Shown in pieces: positions 62,038 to 64,000 of a DNA stretch of 64,000 bases. Position 1 is the first letter of the stretch. Each line of letters starts with the position of its first letter. The notes beneath the pieces were generated by a model that worked only from the letters and a program-made list of their open reading frames with translations, did not search any database and was not told the origin of the DNA. Source of the stretch: Helopsaltes ochotensis (taxonomy: Eukaryota; Chordata; Aves; Passeriformes; Locustellidae); contig VXBM01000283.1 of NCBI GenBank assembly GCA_013400155.1, positions 475,012-539,011 of the forward strand, given 5' to 3'. The position numbers and the translations under genes were made by a program.

Positions 62038-64000
62038 TATGAGCTGACTTCTTAAAATAGTCTTTATGGAAGCTTAATGTCCCCTACAGCTAGAGAATGT
62101 GCGTGCACTGAAATGGGAAAGCATGCTTCTCCACGACGTTGTTGGGGACAGTGAATTAGTGGAGCTGAAACAAGGATTTGTTGCATGAAATTCTGCCTGT
62201 GTAAAACTGGGTCTCCACTATCTGCAAGTGAGACAGTCAAGAGGTGAGCTCCTGTTATGCTCTTTCCTGGGTGGGTTACCACTGGTCCCAGGCCGTGACC
62301 CCAAGGTCCCCTAAGAAAAGGTGATGCTCAGGCTGATAATGAAGTACAGCCCTGTTCTAGGACAACCCATGGAAATGCTTATAAGGAAAGTAGGGGGATG
62401 AAGCATCCTTTATTCCAGCATGGCTCATAGTTTCTAGAGCAAGTGAAAGAGCTGTGTTTAATTTCAGAGTCAACTTCCCAGGGTGAATGTTGGAACTGTA
62501 TTTCCCTCTGTGTTCTTTCTCTTCTGGCCCATCACACATTGTTCAGATTAGCTTGGTTTGACCCCAGTACTGGGTCTGCCATGTTTTATGTGACTGTTTG
62601 GTGGCTGCCTATAAAATGTCTGAGCTTCAGTGTGCTGGAGTGGAAGCACATCATAAACAGGAGCATGGATTCTCTCTATATCATCCAGCAAGGAGGGGAG
62701 AGGGGATCAATGTGGGAAGGCTACGGGACAGAAGGAGATGTACACCTCCTGTTACTTCAACTTCCGATGGTACTCCTGATAAACAGGGGCTTTTAACATA
62801 TTCTTCTGCTTATTTTCATTGCTGTGTTTGTGTGCATCTCTGTTCTTTATGAAAATATGTTTGAAAATAATAGCTGATCACGTACTCCTCTCAAAGCTTT
62901 TCCATTAGATACTGTCAATGCCTGACTCTAGATAAATTTCAAGGGAAAAGATGCGTGAAGCAGTATTACAGCTTTAAAATGTTAAATGATTAATTACAAA
63001 CTCACTATTTCTCTTTAGAGAAGACAGGAGGAGCAAGGTGGGCACCATGAGGACATCACAAGTATTTCATTGGCCTCTTCAGCCCCTTCATCTGGGCAGT
63101 ACTAGCACTATAAAAGAAAATACATGTCCACTTAGTGATGGTCAGTTTGAGTGGAATTTGTCTGTATTCGTTCGTTTGGTTATGTGAGTGCCTTTTGTTT
63201 CTTCTTGAAAGCATTGTTTGTTCGAACAAATTATGAAAAAGAGCAAAAGATGGTTCCATTCTTTTCTGATAAAACCAAGGGTTTGGGCTGTGAAAGAAAC
63301 AGCATTCTTGCAATTCCAGAGACTAAGGCAGTTTTTAGGCAGTGAGCAGTAAGCAGGTGGTGAATGTTAAATAAAGAGATCAAAGAAGGGAGCCTGTGGT
63401 TAAAAAAGGATGGGGTGAGGCTGGGACACTTCTGCCAGGTTCTGAAAGTGGGCTATCATTGTTTAGTCTATGTTGTGTCCAAGAGGCTGGGTCATTCTTG
63501 TGTGACAGACCAGCTGCTCAACTCCCTCAAGTCTCAGAGTTAGCAGCGTAAGTCCAGAATATTAAGGTTTTGTAAGAACAGGGCTTACAAAAACTTACTT
63601 ATTTACGTAGGTTTTTGTACTCTTTCACACACTTTAAGTTCTTTTGGGCAGTGGATCAAGTACAGTGCTTGCTGCTGTTTTCCAAGCAGGTCTGCTTCCC
63701 ATGAATGAGTGGCTTCATCTTTTTAAATTTATCCTTCACTTCTGAGCAGTTAATTTTTAGATGACTGAACCTAAGAGGAGGCAAGAAAGCATCAAAAATC
63801 AATACAGCTTCAAAAATGAGGCACTTCCCTTACCTGTACGATTCATTGGAAAAACTTTTTTTTTTGTTTTCATAAGACCTTTCTCAATAGTTTATCTATC
63901 CAACACAGGTTTTTGGTTTGTTTTTTTTTTTTTAATCTAAGATGGCATCTTGTGAGCTTTGGTTAGTTTTTCTGAGATTTATGATATCTTGAGTACTATA

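Larger units (their letters stand above)
19133..64000 (+). other. EGFR: EGFR intron 1 (5' part, continues beyond window)
   Basis: From the exon 1 donor to the window end I recognise no further EGFR exon. Exon 2 should begin by completing the Val codon and continue with the conserved cysteine that follows it and the first receptor L domain; no such frame preceded by a good acceptor was noticed. Intron 1 of human EGFR exceeds 100 kb and harbours enhancers, so an intron longer than 44.9 kb here is unsurprising. Apart from one SINE, homopolymer tracts and tiny tandem repeats, the intron looks poor in recognisable transposons. Confidence 0.75.
52915..64000. other. Intron 1 segment to window end, no gene recognised
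   Basis: No exon, RNA gene or large transposon recognised. Contains a 12-bp minisatellite (53184-53218), a 14-bp palindrome (53862-53875) and poly-A tracts at about 58406-58438 and 62014-62037. EGFR exon 2 was not seen. Confidence 0.6.

Noticed and set aside
19133..64000. EGFR exon 2 within the window
   Set aside because: I looked for the expected short exon with the conserved Cys after the split Val codon and a phase-matched acceptor, and saw none. A proper alignment could still find it.
1..64000. Retroviral or viral oncogene (v-erbB) origin of the EGFR exon
   Set aside because: The signal-peptide exon with its CpG-island promoter and splice donor is the cellular gene structure; no LTR, gag, pol or env sequence was recognised near it.

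Overview
The window is vertebrate, and specifically bird, nuclear DNA. Two 3' ends of CR1 LINEs (about 12216-12680 and 13845-14588) carry the avian CR1 tail built on ATTCTGTG. A short retroposon at 52766-52908 joins a tRNA-Ile-like head to a CR1-like tail, the architecture of the passerine SINE TguSINE1, so a songbird or close relative is the best guess. Everything else is low-density vertebrate sequence: one gene start, long non-coding stretches and a few simple repeats.

Layout. (1) 1 to about 17.9 kb: intergenic 5' flank with no gene I can support. It contains a (GGGAA)n microsatellite interrupted by a 235-base N gap (11615-11849) and two plus-strand CR1 fragments. (2) About 17.93-20.1 kb: a CpG island with GC boxes, a TC-rich tract, a GAG-rich purine tract and no evident TATA box. 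It carries the first exon of the only gene recognised. The ATG at 19027 opens a 35-codon signal-peptide exon ending at a GT donor at 19133 in phase 1. The reading frame, the ending ...V-E-G-K-K|(G..), the intron phase and the promoter style identify it as EGFR (c-erbB), the epidermal growth factor receptor. (3) 19.13-64 kb: the 5' part of EGFR intron 1, which is very long in vertebrates. I found no exon 2 by eye, so the rest of the gene should lie beyond the window on the plus strand.

Almost every long open frame here is chance. Many begin with GTG rather than ATG, run through the CpG island without codon logic, cross the N gap, or lie inside CR1 sequence. The interesting material is regulatory: a 14-codon upstream ORF before EGFR, a strong G-quadruplex motif 3 nt inside intron 1, mirror-like purine/pyrimidine tracts flanking the presumed transcription start, an arginine inside the signal-peptide core, several perfect hairpins, and AT-rich motif clusters in intron 1 that could be enhancers. 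I found no undescribed multi-gene system, and the sequence gives no reason to expect one.
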